From NCBI GenBank assembly GCA_030849945.1, contig JAVDKK010000006.1, forward strand, positions 186,001 through 250,000: DNA of 64,000 nucleotides, in the 5' to 3' direction. Within the stretch, counting starts at the first letter, position 1; each line of letters opens with the position of its first letter. The notes beneath the pieces are model-generated. The model was given only the letters and a program-made list of their open reading frames with translations, was not told where the DNA came from and did not search any database. The position numbers were made by a program, and so were the translations under genes. Positions 18,442 through 26,974 of this stretch are shown here, one piece after another. Origin of the DNA: Schauerella fraxinea (GTDB taxonomy: Bacteria > Pseudomonadota > Gammaproteobacteria > Burkholderiales > Burkholderiaceae_B).

Positions 18442-19248
18442 TCAGGCAGCGAACTGCGCCACCGCGGCGCGCAGCGCGGGCGCGATGCGTTCCCGCAGCA
18501 ATGCTTCGGGCAGCAGCGCTGCCGGCCCGCCGCAACTGATGACGAAGCGCTCGTCGCCTGTGGGTGAGGCAAACGGGATGGCCACCGCATTGATATCCGA
18601 CTGCCATTCGCCGATGGCGAAGCAGCAACCGGTGAGCGCCAAGTCACGGCAGGCGCTGTCCACCACATCGGGCGCCGGCGCGTGTGCGCCCAGTTGCGCC
18701 AATAGCGCATGCCGATCGGCCGGCGCCAATTGCGCAAGATGCGCGCGGCCCATGGCGCTGCGCATGTCCACGCGATATCCCACCGGCAGGCGTAGGTAAA
18801 GTTGGGGCGAACCATGCACGGCCTCGAGATAGGTCATGGCATCGCGGTCGAATACGCCCAGCGCCACGGCACCGCCGCAGGCGGCTGCCAATTGCTCCAT
18901 CGCCGGCCGCGCCACCTGCCGAATATCCAGTCCGGCCAGCGCGCCGAAGCCCAAGGCCAGCACCCCGTAGCCCGGTGAGTACCGGCCCGTATCGCCGTTG
19001 TAGCGCAGATAGCCAAGCGACTTGAGCGTGAACGTGATGCGGCTGATGGTGGGCTTGGGCAGGCCGGTGAGGGCGGCCAATTCGAGGTTGCCCAGCGCAC
19101 TCACGCCAGGCTTGAAACAGCGCAGCACGTCCAACCCGCGCGCAAGTGCCGTAATGAAATCCGACGAGCTTGCGGGGTCTATAGGCGCTGCGCCACGCTT
19201 GCGGCGCGCGATGGGACGTGCCGGAACGTCATCCGAAAAAGGTTGCAT
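18442..19248 (-). CDS. IclR-family transcriptional regulator
   Basis: 268 residues: a basic N-terminal tail (RPIARRKRG), the winged HTH (ALARGLDVLRCFKP, then LGNLELAALTGLPKPTISRI) and the C-terminal effector domain (LDIRQVARPAMEQLAA, VGYRVDMRSAMGRAHLA, INAVAIPFASP). IclR regulators often control adjacent catabolic genes through small carboxylates. It lies between a ThDP enzyme and a divergent TctC receptor, so control of one or both is likely; an imperfect palindrome sits in the divergent gap. ATG 19248 has AGGAAG 12 nt upstream, somewhat far. Confidence 0.88.
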   Translation of the reverse strand: MQPFSDDVPARPIARRKRGAAPIDPASSSDFITALARGLDVLRCFKPGVSALGNLELAALTGLPKPTISRITFTLKSLGYLRYNGDTGRYSPGYGVLALGFGALAGLDIRQVARPAMEQLAAACGGAVALGVFDRDAMTYLEAVHGSPQLYLRLPVGYRVDMRSAMGRAHLAQLAPADRHALLAQLGAHAPAPDVVDSACRDLALTGCCFAIGEWQSDINAVAIPFASPTGDERFVISCGGPAALLPEALLRERIAPALRAAVAQFAA

Positions 19249-19269
19249 TTTGACGCACGTCTTCCTATA

Positions 19270-19314
19270 GTTAATTTTGCTGCACAAGACTAAATTTCGT
19301 ACAGCGGAATTAAC
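19270..19314. promoter_or_regulatory. Candidate IclR operator in the iclR-tctC divergent gap
   Basis: The gap holds a 45-bp imperfect palindrome: GTTAATTTTGCTG at 19270-19282 and CAGCGGAATTAAC at 19302-19314 pair at 11 of 13 positions. Inside its right part, AATTTCG-TACAG-CGGAATT (19293-19311) is a 7-5-7 dyad with one mismatch, the size of a typical IclR half-operator. It can serve both divergent promoters. Confidence 0.5.
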
Positions 19315-19351
19315 CGTAAGGTTACACCGCTCAAGCTAACAAGGGGAAGTC

Positions 19352-20338
19352 ATGTTTCGCAGTTCTTATCGCCGTGTTGCCGCGGCCTTGGTTGGCGCAT
19401 CGTTGCTGGGCGCGTCGTTGATTGGCGCGGCCCAAGCGCAAACGTATCCGAGCCGTCCCATCAAAGTCGTGTCGCCGTTTCCGGCGGGGGGCGCGACCGA
19501 CGCGCTCACGCGCATCCTGGCCGAGCAAATGGCCAAGACATTGGCGCAGCCGATGATCGTCGAAAACAAGGCTGGGGCCGGCACCTCCATCGGCGCCGCG
19601 TACGTGGCCAAAGAGCAGCCTGACGGCTACACCATCCTGATGGCCACCAATTCCACGTTGGTTACCAACCGCTTCCTGTACAAGGAACTGCCGTACGACC
19701 CGGATGGCTTCGAACCCATCGGCATGGTCGGCATTGGACCGCTGGTCTTGCTCTCGAGCCCGAAGCAACCGTTCAAGAGCACCAAGGATGTGGTCGACTT
19801 CGCCAAGAAGAATCCCGGCAAGTTGACGTTCGCCACGTTCGGCCCGGGCACGTCGTCGCATCTCGCGGGTGAGCTGTTCAAGTCGCAGGCCGGCATCGAT
19901 CTGCTGCACGTGCCTTACAAGGGCGCCACCCAGGCGTTGCCGGCACTCATCGGCGGCGACGTCGATTTGTTCTTCGACATGGTCGCCACGGGCATGCCGC
20001 AGGCCGACGCCGGCAAAGTGAACGTGTTTGCCATCACCAGCCCGCAACGCCTCGAAAGCGAAGCGCAGATTCCCACGCTGGCCGAACAGGGCTATCCCAA
20101 GTTCGACATGACCGCGTGGTTCAGCTTCGTGGCGCCCAAGGGCACGCCGCCGGCCGTCACGCAAAAGTTGAGCGCTGCGCTCACGACCGCGCTGCAGGAT
20201 GAGACGGTCAAGAAACGTTTGCTCGACATGGGTATCGCCCCGCGTAGCGGCACGGCCGATGAACTGCGTACGCAGATCAAGAACGAACAGCCGGTCGTCG
20301 AAAGCCTGGTGAAAAACGCCAACATCGTGCTGCAGTAA
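19352..20338 (+). CDS. Bug/TctC-family periplasmic tricarboxylate-type binding protein
   Basis: Exported solute receptor of 328 residues with a Sec signal peptide (SSYRR, hydrophobic core, AQAQ cleavage near residue 29). Family landmarks: YPSRPIKVVSPFPAGGATD, VENKAGAGTSIGAAYVAK, PDGYTILMA, LLHVPYKGATQALPALIGG, and the C-terminal WFSFVAPKGTPPAVTQKL. Bug proteins are greatly expanded in Bordetella and relatives and bind small carboxylates. The partner membrane subunits TctA/TctB are not in the window, as is common for orphan Bugs. A strong AGGGGAAG ribosome site precedes the ATG. Confidence 0.93.
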   Translation: MFRSSYRRVAAALVGASLLGASLIGAAQAQTYPSRPIKVVSPFPAGGATDALTRILAEQMAKTLAQPMIVENKAGAGTSIGAAYVAKEQPDGYTILMATNSTLVTNRFLYKELPYDPDGFEPIGMVGIGPLVLLSSPKQPFKSTKDVVDFAKKNPGKLTFATFGPGTSSHLAGELFKSQAGIDLLHVPYKGATQALPALIGGDVDLFFDMVATGMPQADAGKVNVFAITSPQRLESEAQIPTLAEQGYPKFDMTAWFSFVAPKGTPPAVTQKLSAALTTALQDETVKKRLLDMGIAPRSGTADELRTQIKNEQPVVESLVKNANIVLQ

Positions 20339-20348
20339 CGCAGCGCCT

Positions 20349-20383
20349 GTCAGCGCCTGCCGGCAGCAGTCGGCGGCGCTGAC
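20349..20383. terminator. GC-rich hairpin between convergent genes
   Basis: GTCAGCGCC (20349-20357) pairs with GGCGCTGAC (20375-20383); after one bulged T the inner GCCG/CGGC extends the stem, leaving an 8-nt loop. It sits exactly between the ends of the tctC-like gene and the DUF1127 gene. There is no T-run, so its terminator role is inferred from position. Confidence 0.5.
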
Positions 20384-20384
20384 C

Positions 20385-20630
20385 TCACGCCGCGTCGATC
20401 ACGTGGCCGCCATTGACGACGTTTACGCCATTTTTGGCTGACGTCGTGTGGTTCCGCGTAGCGCCTACGATGCCGGGCCCGCCGCGCCACGGCGGGGTGC
20501 TTGCCTCTTGCCAAGCCTGTTCACGCGTGAGGCCGACGTCGCGCAGTTGCTCTTCGGTCAGATTCAACAATTGCGCGCGCGTGCGCGCCAATTGCAGACG
20601 GTTGCGCACACTTCCAAGCCAGGTATTCAT
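20385..20630 (-). CDS. DUF1127 domain small protein
   Basis: 81-residue protein whose first half is a DUF1127 segment: a basic amphipathic helix (SVRNRLQLARTRAQL) followed by LTEEQLRDVGLTREQAWQEA and a short tryptophan tail. Small DUF1127 proteins in other proteobacteria bind RNA or influence phosphate and amino-acid metabolism. GGAGAG lies 6 nt before ATG 20630, which decides this start over the ATG at 20690. The C-terminal half is Gly/Asn-rich. It is divergent from the MocR gene and may share its control region. Confidence 0.8.
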   Translation of the reverse strand: MNTWLGSVRNRLQLARTRAQLLNLTEEQLRDVGLTREQAWQEASTPPWRGGPGIVGATRNHTTSAKNGVNVVNGGHVIDAA

Positions 20631-20705
20631 GTCAACTCTCCAATAAGAGCTTGCATGTTGCGCCCGAGCGGGAATATCGTACAGATTCAAAAAACGGATA
20701 TTAGA

Positions 20706-20770
20706 ACCATACAGAACATCGAAAATGCCGCTGAATGGTCGGTTTTCGGCCGATCTGTATGGTCTGTATG
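20706..20770. promoter_or_regulatory. Candidate MocR operator boxes
   Basis: ACCATACAGA (20706-20715) and TCTGTATGGT (20754-20763) are perfect 10-bp inverted copies. A further direct TCTGTATG follows at once at 20763-20770, and CGTACAGA near 20678 is a weaker copy. Paired direct and inverted boxes of this kind are the usual binding pattern of MocR/GabR-type regulators. The boxes fall inside the longest possible reading frame, which argues for the downstream start at 20791. Confidence 0.6.
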
Positions 20771-20790
20771 CTGCTCAAGTGAGATCTGTC

Positions 20791-22245
20791 ATGACGCGTT
20801 ATGGGGAATTGGCCGCCGTTCTGGGTGAGCGCATTCGCAACGGCCTCTATCTACCCGGCGATCGGTTGCCGTCAGTGCGCATCTTGAGCACCGAGCATGG
20901 CGTGAGCTTGAGCACGGTGCAGCAAGCCTACCGCCAGCTCGAGGATGAGGGCCTGGCGGTGCCTCGCGCCAAGTCGGGCTACTACGTGCGGGCAGCGCGC
21001 CCGGCGCTGGCCTTGCCGGAGATGGGGCGTCGCACGCAACGTCCGGTGGACGTGTCGCAGTGGGGTCAGGTGCTGGATATGGTGAAGACCGCGCCGCAGG
21101 AAGGCGTGGTGCAATTGGCGCGGGGGATGCCCGACGTCACCTCGCCCACATTGCGTGCCTTGAGCAAGGCGATCGCGCGCCAAGCGTTGCGTACCGACTC
21201 GCGCGGCATGTATTACGACTCGATCTATGGGGTGCCGGCGCTGCGCGCCGAAGTCGCGCGCTTGATGGTGGACTCGGGATGCCGATTGTCGCCGGACGAC
21301 ATCATCATCACCACGGGTTGCCACGAAGCCTTGGCCATTGCGATTCGCACCGTGTGTGCGCCGGGCGATGTGGTGGCAGTGGACTCGCCCAGTTTTCATG
21401 GTGTGACGCAGATTCTGAAAGGCCACGGTATTCAGGCGCTCGAGATCCCGACCGATCCGCTCACCGGCATCAGCATTCCGGCGCTCGCGTTGGCGCTTGA
21501 GAAATGGCCGATCAAGGCGATTCAACTCACGCCCAACTGCAACAACCCGCTGGGCTACATCATGCCCGAGGCGCACAAGCGGCAATTGCTCACGTTGGCG
21601 CAGCAGCACGATATCGCCATCATCGAAGACGATGTGTATGGCGATCTGGCCTTTCACTATCCGCGGCCGTGCACGATCAAGTCGCTCGACGACGACGGTC
21701 GCGTGCTGCTGTGCAGTTCGTTTTCGAAAACGCTGGCACCGGGATTACGCATCGGCTGGATTGCGCCGGGCCGTTATCTCGACACCGTGCTGCATCATAA
21801 ATACATCGGCACCGGCACCACCGCGACCGGCACGCAGATGGCGATCGCCGACTTCGTGGCCGGCGGCCATTACGGCCCGCACGTGCGACGCATGCGGGCG
21901 CAGTATCAGCGCAATCGCGACGTGATGATGGACTGGGTGGCCGATGCCTTTCCCGCAGGCACGCGTATGAGCCGGCCGGAGGGGGGATTCATGTTGTGGG
22001 TGGTGCTCGATCCCGCGATCGATGTGCAGAAGCTCAACCGGCAACTTACCCCTGAAGGCATACAGATCGCCGCCGGCAGCATCTTTTCAGCCACTGGCAA
22101 GTTTCGCAATTGCATGCGACTGAATTACGCCACGCCGGTGTCGCCCGCGATCGAGCGCGCCGTGCGTCGGGTGGGGGCGCTCGCGCAGGCCGCGATGGCA
22201 GATCCCTCAGCGCAAGCCCCGACGGCGCAGGCGATGCCTGCTTAA
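20791..22245 (+). CDS. MocR/GabR-type regulator (GntR HTH fused to aminotransferase fold)
   Basis: 484 residues: an N-terminal GntR winged helix (RYGELAAVLGERIRNGLYLP, LPSVRILSTEHGVSLSTVQQ) joined to a fold-type I aminotransferase domain. The PLP lysine is K313 in SSFSKTLAPGLRIGW, with PNCNNPLGYIMP and IIEDDVYGDLAF upstream. MocR proteins use PLP or amino-acid ligands to control nearby genes for amino-acid, vitamin B6 or transport functions. ATG 20791 places the HTH at the N-terminus and leaves the operator boxes outside the gene. The target is not obvious; the divergent DUF1127 gene and autoregulation are the candidates. Confidence 0.9.
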   Translation: MTRYGELAAVLGERIRNGLYLPGDRLPSVRILSTEHGVSLSTVQQAYRQLEDEGLAVPRAKSGYYVRAARPALALPEMGRRTQRPVDVSQWGQVLDMVKTAPQEGVVQLARGMPDVTSPTLRALSKAIARQALRTDSRGMYYDSIYGVPALRAEVARLMVDSGCRLSPDDIIITTGCHEALAIAIRTVCAPGDVVAVDSPSFHGVTQILKGHGIQALEIPTDPLTGISIPALALALEKWPIKAIQLTPNCNNPLGYIMPEAHKRQLLTLAQQHDIAIIEDDVYGDLAFHYPRPCTIKSLDDDGRVLLCSSFSKTLAPGLRIGWIAPGRYLDTVLHHKYIGTGTTATGTQMAIADFVAGGHYGPHVRRMRAQYQRNRDVMMDWVADAFPAGTRMSRPEGGFMLWVVLDPAIDVQKLNRQLTPEGIQIAAGSIFSATGKFRNCMRLNYATPVSPAIERAVRRVGALAQAAMADPSAQAPTAQAMPA

Positions 22246-22337
22246 TCGCAGGGCAGGTCCGACCGCCGTGCGCATCGCGGCTTGGGTGCGTCCACATTGC
22301 TTCGCTGCGGGCTGCAACCGCCTCGGCCCAGATCAGC

Positions 22338-22766
22338 TCAACGATCTCGGACCAGTTCAAGCGTACGCGTATCGGCCTCACCCTTGAAGTAACGCGCCAG
22401 GCACGCCTCGTACACCGCGGCATCCGGATCGGCCAACGCAAACAGCGTCATCGACGAATGAAATTTCATATCGTCCGGCGAACCGAACAACGCATGTGCA
22501 TCGCTCGCCTTGGCATCCAAGGCCAACGCGGCGCATTGCAATAGTCGCGGACCCAACACCGGATGTGCCGCGTAGGCGCGCGCTTGCGCGAGTGAGCCGA
22601 TGGCGAAATGCTGCGCCGTGGCGCTGCGCCCCAATCCCGCAATTTGCGGAAAGATAAACCACATCCAATGCGTGCGTTTGCGGCCGGCCGACAGCTCGGC
22701 CACCACCTCGGCATACACGTCGGCTTGGGCCTGCACGAAGCGGTCGAGCGAATAAGGATCGGACAT
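22338..22766 (-). CDS. DUF1810 family protein
   Basis: 142-residue cytoplasmic protein with the family's conserved stretch: DPYSLDRFVQAQ at the start, RKRTHWMWFIFPQIAGLGRS and GSPDDMKFHSSMTLF. Members are small single-domain proteins, some proposed to be calpastatin-like on weak grounds, and no function is established. It converges with the MocR gene. Confidence 0.85.
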   Translation of the reverse strand: MSDPYSLDRFVQAQADVYAEVVAELSAGRKRTHWMWFIFPQIAGLGRSATAQHFAIGSLAQARAYAAHPVLGPRLLQCAALALDAKASDAHALFGSPDDMKFHSSMTLFALADPDAAVYEACLARYFKGEADTRTLELVRDR

Positions 22767-22877
22767 ATGCGGGCTCCAACAATCCTCGAGAGCTTAGTCC
22801 TGCATTAGGGAAATTCCCAAGACCGATTCGATTGCGTCATGACCCCTCGAAGCGCAGAATATCTTTATGAGATATCC

Positions 22878-22901
22878 AAGTATTGCACAGCAATACTCAA
22901 T
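22878..22901. promoter_or_regulatory. IclR operator, copy 1, upstream of amidase operon
   Basis: Contains the perfect dyad GTATTGC-ACA-GCAATAC (22880-22896). The surrounding 24 bp match the site at 33764-33787 at 22 positions, and both end in the same TACTCAAT. It lies 22-45 nt before the amidase ATG, where a bound repressor would block transcription. Confidence 0.7.
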
Positions 22902-22922
22902 TAAGAAGGAATCACGCTTCAG

Positions 22923-24359
22923 ATGCAACGCGACGAATACACCGCACTCGACGGCCTGGCCATGGCCGCCATGCTGGACAACAAGCAAACGACGTCTGCC
23001 GAGCTCATGGCCGGCGCCATCGAGCAGGCCAAGATATGGGGCCCGGCGTTGAATGCGTTGCGTTATGAGCGCTATGAAGAATCGCAGGCATTGGCCGCGT
23101 CGTGGCAGGCCACAGGGGTATTTCGCGGCATCCCGTTTCTATTGAAAGATTCGTCGATGGCGTCGAAGCGGTTTCCGTCGAGTTTCGGCTCGAAGCTGTT
23201 TACCGATATCAGCGCCGGCTACAACGGCACGGCGGTCGATCGGTTTGAAGCGGCGGGATTGATTCCATTCGCGCGCACTACGGTGTCCGAGCTGTGCATG
23301 GGGCCGTCGACGGAAGCGCTGAACAATAAAGGTCCCACGCTCAACCCGCGTCATGCGACGCTGTCGGTGGGCGGATCCAGCGGCGGTGCCGCAGCTGCCG
23401 TCGCCGCGCGCATCGTACCTATTGCACACGGCAGCGATGGCGGCGGTTCGATCCGGATTCCTGCGGCATGCTGCGGCGTATACGGTTTGAAGCCCTCGCG
23501 CGGCCGCGTGCCTATCGGTCCGGCGCGTGGCGAAGGATGGGGTGGCATGGCATCCGATGGCGTATTGAGCATGACGGTGCGCGACACCGCGGCCGCCATG
23601 GATGCGATCAGTGGTTATGAAGCAGGTGCGCCATACGCCGCGCCGCCGAGAAACGGGTCGTATCTCGACGCAATCAAAACGGGTTTTGCGAAACCTTTGA
23701 AAATCGGCATCTGGCGTGCCGGTTGGAACGGCATCGGCATCGTTCCGGAATGCCTGGAAGCCTTGGAGAAAACGGCGCAACTGTGCCGCGATCTGGGCCA
23801 CGAGGTGGTCGACATCGCCTTGGCCGATATCGATTACGACGCGTATGTGCGCGCCCACGGTACGGTGCTGGCCACGAATATCGTGCTGTCGGTCGATGCG
23901 CGCGCCAAGGTGTTGGGCCGCGCTTGGCGCGACGACGATCTAGAAGAAGTCATCCGAGATGGTTACGAGGTGGGCAAAACCTTGGGTGCAGGGCAGTACG
24001 TCGATGCGATCAATCGGTTTCACGCCACCGGTCGCGCAATAGAACAGGCCATGGCAGATGTCGATTTGATCCTGACGCCCACACTCACCACGCTACCCGC
24101 CCGCAAAGGCGAGCTGGCATTGCAAGGCAAGTTCTGGGATTTCCGCTTCAAGGTCGCGCGCTACGCCACGTTCCTGGCGGTGATCAACGGTTCGGGTCAG
24201 CCTGCAGCCAGCCTGCCGCTGCATTGGACCGCGGAGGGTATCCCGGTGGCCACGCAATTGATCGGTCATTTCGGTCGCGAAGATCAGATTCTGGCGCTCT
24301 CCGCGCAATTGGAGCAGGCGGCGCCGTGGGCGCAACGGGCGCCCGTCATGCCGGCGTAG
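22923..24359 (+). CDS. Amidase-signature family amidase (operon gene 1)
   Basis: Cytoplasmic amide hydrolase of 478 residues with a Ser-cisSer-Lys site: K75 in FLLKDSS, S152/S153 in VGGSSGGAAAAV, and probable nucleophile S176 in GSDGGGSIRIPAA. The C-terminal PAASLPLHW and GIPVATQLIG are typical of the family. No signal peptide. It heads a nine-gene run on the + strand, suggesting that it cleaves an amide bond of the compound brought in by the following ABC transporter. An AAGGAA site lies about 12 nt upstream. The substrate is unknown. Confidence 0.9.
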   Translation: MQRDEYTALDGLAMAAMLDNKQTTSAELMAGAIEQAKIWGPALNALRYERYEESQALAASWQATGVFRGIPFLLKDSSMASKRFPSSFGSKLFTDISAGYNGTAVDRFEAAGLIPFARTTVSELCMGPSTEALNNKGPTLNPRHATLSVGGSSGGAAAAVAARIVPIAHGSDGGGSIRIPAACCGVYGLKPSRGRVPIGPARGEGWGGMASDGVLSMTVRDTAAAMDAISGYEAGAPYAAPPRNGSYLDAIKTGFAKPLKIGIWRAGWNGIGIVPECLEALEKTAQLCRDLGHEVVDIALADIDYDAYVRAHGTVLATNIVLSVDARAKVLGRAWRDDDLEEVIRDGYEVGKTLGAGQYVDAINRFHATGRAIEQAMADVDLILTPTLTTLPARKGELALQGKFWDFRFKVARYATFLAVINGSGQPAASLPLHWTAEGIPVATQLIGHFGREDQILALSAQLEQAAPWAQRAPVMPA

Positions 24360-24442
24360 GCGCCGCCGCGATCGCCTGTGCACACGATTCGCACGCAGTT
24401 GAATTCACGCAGTCCCTTCATAACGACATTCCGGGGTTCACG

Positions 24443-26020
24443 ATGATGCATTTGAAATTACTGGCAAGCGCGGCGCTCGCCGTGGCGGCATGGCTGCCGA
24501 TGCTACCGGCAAGCGCTGCCGATGCCACCACCGCAAAGATCGTTTTGCATGCGCCGCTGCGCGTACTCGATCCGGTGCTGACGAACGGCTATATCACACG
24601 TAATCACGGCTATCTGATCTACGACACGTTGTTTGCGATGGATGCGAAAGGTCAGCCGCAACCGCAAATGGTCGATACCTGGAGGTTGTCCGATGACAAG
24701 CTCACGTATACGTTTACGCTGCGTCCGGGATTGAAGTTTCATGACGGCGCCGCAGTGACGGCCGAGGACGTTGTGGCGTCACTTCAACGTTGGGCGCAAC
24801 GCGATCCGATGGGAATGCGCCTGGCCGCAAACACCGCCACAATGACTGCCGACGATGCCCATACCTTCACGGTCAAGCTCAAGCAACCGTACGGACTGAT
24901 CATTGAATCGCTGGCCAAGCCGGGCTCGCCTGTGCCGTTCATCATGCCCAAGCGCGTGGCGGCCACGCCGCCCAGCCAAGCCATTACCGAGATCATCGGT
25001 TCGGGGCCTTATAAATTTGTGCCGGCCGATTTTCAGGCGGGTGTGAAAGCCACATACCTGAAGTTTGCCGACTACGTGCCGCGCAAAGAACCGGCGAGCA
25101 ACTTCGCCGGCGGCAAGGTCGCCCGGCTGGAGCGTCTCGAACTGGTGACGATCACCGATACGCAGACGGCCGTGAATGCTTTGCGCAGCGGCGAGATCGA
25201 TTTCATGGAAGACGTGCCGGCCGATCTGATGTCGCAGCTCGAGGGCGTCAAGGGGATCACCACGCAAACGTACGGCCCCAGCACCAATTTCTTTACGCTG
25301 CGCATGAACTGGCTGCAGCCGCCGTTCGACAACGTCAAGGTGCGTCAGGCGGCATTGGCGGCGTTGAATCAGGTGGATTACCTGGATGCACAGATCGGCG
25401 ATCCCAAGCGGTATCAAGTCTGCGGCGCCATGCTCACCTGCATCTCGCCTTACAAGACCGAGATCGGCGCCACACAAACCAAGGCGCCCGATTTGGCGCG
25501 CGCCAAGGCCTTGCTGAAGGACAGTGGCTATAAGGGTGAGAAGGTGGTGATTCTGCATCCTACCGATTTGCCGATTCTCTCCAGCTTCGCCTCGGTGACG
25601 GCGCAGGCCTTGCGCGATATCGGCATGACGGTCGATATCCAATCGATGGACTGGACCACGCTGCTCTCGCGTCGCACCAAGAAGGAGCCCGTCGATCAAG
25701 GCGGCTGGAGCATCGTGCACTCGGCCTTCACGAGCCTGGATCTGATGAGCCCCGTGGTCAATCCCAACCTGGACGGGCGTGGCGACGTGGGGTACGTGGG
25801 CTGGTCGAAAGACGACGAGATGGAGAAGCTGCGCGATCAATTCGCAGCCGAAGGCGATTTCGACAAGCGCCGCGCCATCGCCGAAGCGATCCAGAAACGC
25901 GGCTACGACCAAGTCATTTTCGTGCCGCTGGGCGGCTACGAAAAATTCAAGGGCTATAACGCGAAGTTCGTCGACATGGTGGACGCGCAGTTGCCCCTCT
26001 TCTGGACGAGCGGCAAATAA
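24443..26020 (+). CDS. ABC transporter family-5 (peptide-type) periplasmic binding protein
   Basis: 525 residues with a signal peptide ending near residue 25 (PASAAD). Family-5 (DppA/OppA/NikA-like) features: RVLDPVLTNGYITRNH at the start, the hallmark YTFTLRPGLKFHDGAAVTAEDV, NALRSGEIDF, and the late DYLDAQIGDPKRY. Two internal cysteines (CGAMLTC) may form a disulfide. Family members bind peptides, opines, glutathione, microcin C or metal-chelate complexes. ATG 24443 has GGGG 6 nt upstream. Its TAA overlaps the next ATG (TAATG), giving tight translational coupling to the permease. Confidence 0.92.
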   Translation: MMHLKLLASAALAVAAWLPMLPASAADATTAKIVLHAPLRVLDPVLTNGYITRNHGYLIYDTLFAMDAKGQPQPQMVDTWRLSDDKLTYTFTLRPGLKFHDGAAVTAEDVVASLQRWAQRDPMGMRLAANTATMTADDAHTFTVKLKQPYGLIIESLAKPGSPVPFIMPKRVAATPPSQAITEIIGSGPYKFVPADFQAGVKATYLKFADYVPRKEPASNFAGGKVARLERLELVTITDTQTAVNALRSGEIDFMEDVPADLMSQLEGVKGITTQTYGPSTNFFTLRMNWLQPPFDNVKVRQAALAALNQVDYLDAQIGDPKRYQVCGAMLTCISPYKTEIGATQTKAPDLARAKALLKDSGYKGEKVVILHPTDLPILSSFASVTAQALRDIGMTVDIQSMDWTTLLSRRTKKEPVDQGGWSIVHSAFTSLDLMSPVVNPNLDGRGDVGYVGWSKDDEMEKLRDQFAAEGDFDKRRAIAEAIQKRGYDQVIFVPLGGYEKFKGYNAKFVDMVDAQLPLFWTSGK

Positions 26021-26961
26021 TGTTCGGCACTGTCATCCGCCGGCTTCTCTCCGCCATCCCGGTGGTGCTGATCGTGGCCACCGTCGTGTTCCTGTTGTTG
26101 CGCATGGCGCCGGGCGATCCGGCGCGTGTGATCGCCGGCGATATGGCTTCCGAGGAAGCCGTGGCTGAGATCCGCCGCGACATGGGATTGGACCGATCCT
26201 TGCCTGCGCAGTATCTGTTGTCGATGACCGCGCTGGTCAAGGGCGACCTGGGTCACTCCATCATTTCCAAAGATCCCGTCACCAAGATGATCGGTCAGCG
26301 GTTGGGGCCCACGCTGTCGCTGGCGACGGCGGCCTTGCTGCTGACCGTGTTCATCGCCGTGCCGCTGGGTGTGCTCTCTGCCTGGTGGCATAAGCGGGCG
26401 ATCGATCGGGTCATCATGGCGAGCGCCGTGCTGGCGTTCTCGATCCCAGCCTTTGTGGTGGGGTATCTGCTCATCCTGGTGTTCTCGGTGCAACTGAACT
26501 GGTTGCCGGTACAGGGCTATGCGCCGCTGGCCGACGGGCTCGGACGTTATCTCTATCACCTGGTGCTGCCCGCCATCACGTTGTCGTTGATCTTCGTGGC
26601 GTTGATCACACGTATTACCCGCGCCAGCATGCTCGACACGCTGGGTGAAGACTTCATTCGTACCGCGCGGGCCAAGGGCGTGCCCGAGCGCTATGTGCTG
26701 GGGCGGCATGCGTTGCGCAACGCCGCCGTGCCCATCGTGACCATCATCGGTGTGGCGATCACGACGTTGATCAGCGGCGTGGTGGTCACCGAGACCATCT
26801 TCAATATTCCGGGTGTGGGCCGGCTCATCGTCGATGCCGTGCTGGCGCGCGATTACCCGGTGGTGCAGGGCACGATCCTGTTCTTCTCGTTCATCTACGT
26901 GTTCGTCAACCTTGCAATTGACTTGATCTATGTCTGGCTCGACCCCCGCATCCGCTACTGA
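26020..26961 (+). CDS. ABC transporter permease, DppB type
   Basis: Inner-membrane subunit with six hydrophobic helices. The first follows RRLLSAIPVVLIVATVVFLL, then comes the periplasmic stretch GDPARVIAGDMASEEA typical of DppB/OppB. The ATPase-contact EAA loop (DFIRTARAKGVPERYVLGRH) is present, as is GVVVTETIFNIPGVGRL. 313 residues. Its first base is the last base of the binding-protein stop codon, so the genes are translated in concert. Confidence 0.92.
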   Translation: MFGTVIRRLLSAIPVVLIVATVVFLLLRMAPGDPARVIAGDMASEEAVAEIRRDMGLDRSLPAQYLLSMTALVKGDLGHSIISKDPVTKMIGQRLGPTLSLATAALLLTVFIAVPLGVLSAWWHKRAIDRVIMASAVLAFSIPAFVVGYLLILVFSVQLNWLPVQGYAPLADGLGRYLYHLVLPAITLSLIFVALITRITRASMLDTLGEDFIRTARAKGVPERYVLGRHALRNAAVPIVTIIGVAITTLISGVVVTETIFNIPGVGRLIVDAVLARDYPVVQGTILFFSFIYVFVNLAIDLIYVWLDPRIRY

Positions 26962-26974
26962 AACAGGAGCGTTC

